In this document: one piece after another, positions 12,659-12,816 of the stretch
Numbering within the stretch: position 1 is the stretch's first letter
Layout: each line of letters opens with the position of its first letter
NCBI GenBank assembly: GCA_963638355.1
Contig: CAVHRT010000047.1
Location: 1 to 12,816, forward strand
Direction of reading: 5' to 3'
DNA: 12,816 nt
From: W0P28-013 sp963638355
GTDB taxonomy: Bacteria > Bacteroidota > Bacteroidia > Bacteroidales > Paludibacteraceae
The notes under the pieces: model-generated
Seen by the model: the letters and a program-made list of their open reading frames with translations, nothing else
What the model was told of the DNA's origin: nothing
Databases searched by the model: none
Made by a program: the position numbers and the translations under genes

Positions 12659-12684
12659 TAGGGACGCGGCACGCCACAGCCCTA
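12659..12684. repeat. Degenerate TAGGGACGCGG...CCCTA palindromic element
   Basis: TAGGG (12659-12663) pairs with CCCTA (12680-12684) across a partly symmetric GC-rich centre. The first ten bases, TAGGGACGCG, equal those at 10905-10914, after the first ATPase. It is a decayed member of the same palindrome family, again downstream of a plus-strand gene. Confidence 0.5.
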
Positions 12685-12698
12685 CAGGCTCTGACCAA

Positions 12699-12739
12699 TT
12701 GCAGTTGGCGGTTCTTAATTCTAAATTCATAATTCTTCA
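12699..12739 (+). repeat. 11-bp tag TTGCAGTTGGC with heptamer array (plus orientation)
   Basis: TTGCAGTTGGC (12699-12709), two bases, then four 7-bp units at 12712-12739: TTCTTAA, TTCTAAA, TTCATAA, TTCTTCA. It matches the minus-strand copy at 3010-3050 in order, spacing and much of its sequence. Confidence 0.75.
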
Positions 12740-12766
12740 TTATATTCGAACCCCTCCGCTACGCTC

Positions 12767-12785
12767 GTCCCCTTGCAAAGGGGAC
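12767..12785. repeat. GTCCCC-TTGCAAA-GGGGAC hairpin near window end
   Basis: GTCCCC (12767-12772) and GGGGAC (12780-12785) form a 6-bp stem around a 7-nt loop, followed by ATTTT. It could be a terminator or the edge of a further dispersed element beginning at CCCCTCCGC (12751). No coding region is visible from 12605 to 12816. Confidence 0.4.
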
Positions 12786-12816
12786 ATTTTCGCACGTGTG
12801 TTGGTTCATTTGGCTA

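Overview
The window is bacterial chromosome from the phylum Bacteroidota, most likely order Bacteroidales. Three things point there. Several promoters have the Bacteroidota -7 box TAnnTTTG followed by C, with a -33 TTTG/TTG element. Start codons have A-rich leaders with weak or no Shine-Dalgarno sequence. The gene set is also typical of the group: a PCMD-like secreted protein, a 'xanthan lyase'-type golvesin/amidase protein, and COG1373-type AAA ATPases. There are no tRNA, rRNA, transposase or CRISPR genes.

Layout. Positions 1-139 (minus) are the 5' end of tyrS, cut by the window edge. It diverges from a plus-strand run of four genes: an extended-SDR NAD(P) oxidoreductase with a zinc-ribbon tail (397-1932), a secreted PCMD-like protein (2017-2982), a U32-family TrhP-like protein (3120-4367), and a YifB/ComM Mg-chelatase-like ATPase (4417-5955). 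Spacers of 84, 137 and 49 bp separate them. I see one good promoter, at 249-279, so they may be co-transcribed, although their functions look unrelated. A large secreted amidase/golvesin/Fn3 protein lies convergently on the minus strand (6170-9124). The right third (9200-12604) holds two plus-strand COG1373-type ATPases (AAA_14 + DUF4143), each preceded by a copy of the same 117-bp repeat and by its own promoter-proximal symmetric or tandem repeats.

The most unusual content is between the genes. Every intergenic gap in the window carries degenerate tandem arrays with a 7-bp period, with a different heptamer in different arrays. Three arrays abut the same 11-bp tag, TTGCAGTTGGC. Two arrays run into the 3' ends of genes and supply the last codons and stop. 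Three TAGGGACG-type palindromes each lie downstream of a plus-strand gene.

The two gaps over 300 bp contain no convincing gene. Gap 9125-9575 holds the amidase promoter, repeat copy 1, the promoter of the first ATPase and a 38-bp palindrome. Gap 10890-11278 holds a 22-bp palindrome, repeat copy 2, two 33-bp-spaced hairpin units, a promoter and three 33-bp-spaced leader repeats. The best candidate for an undescribed system is this repeat/promoter/symmetric leader/ATPase cassette arrangement, together with the pervasive heptamer arrays. The function of both is unknown, and my interpretations are inference.
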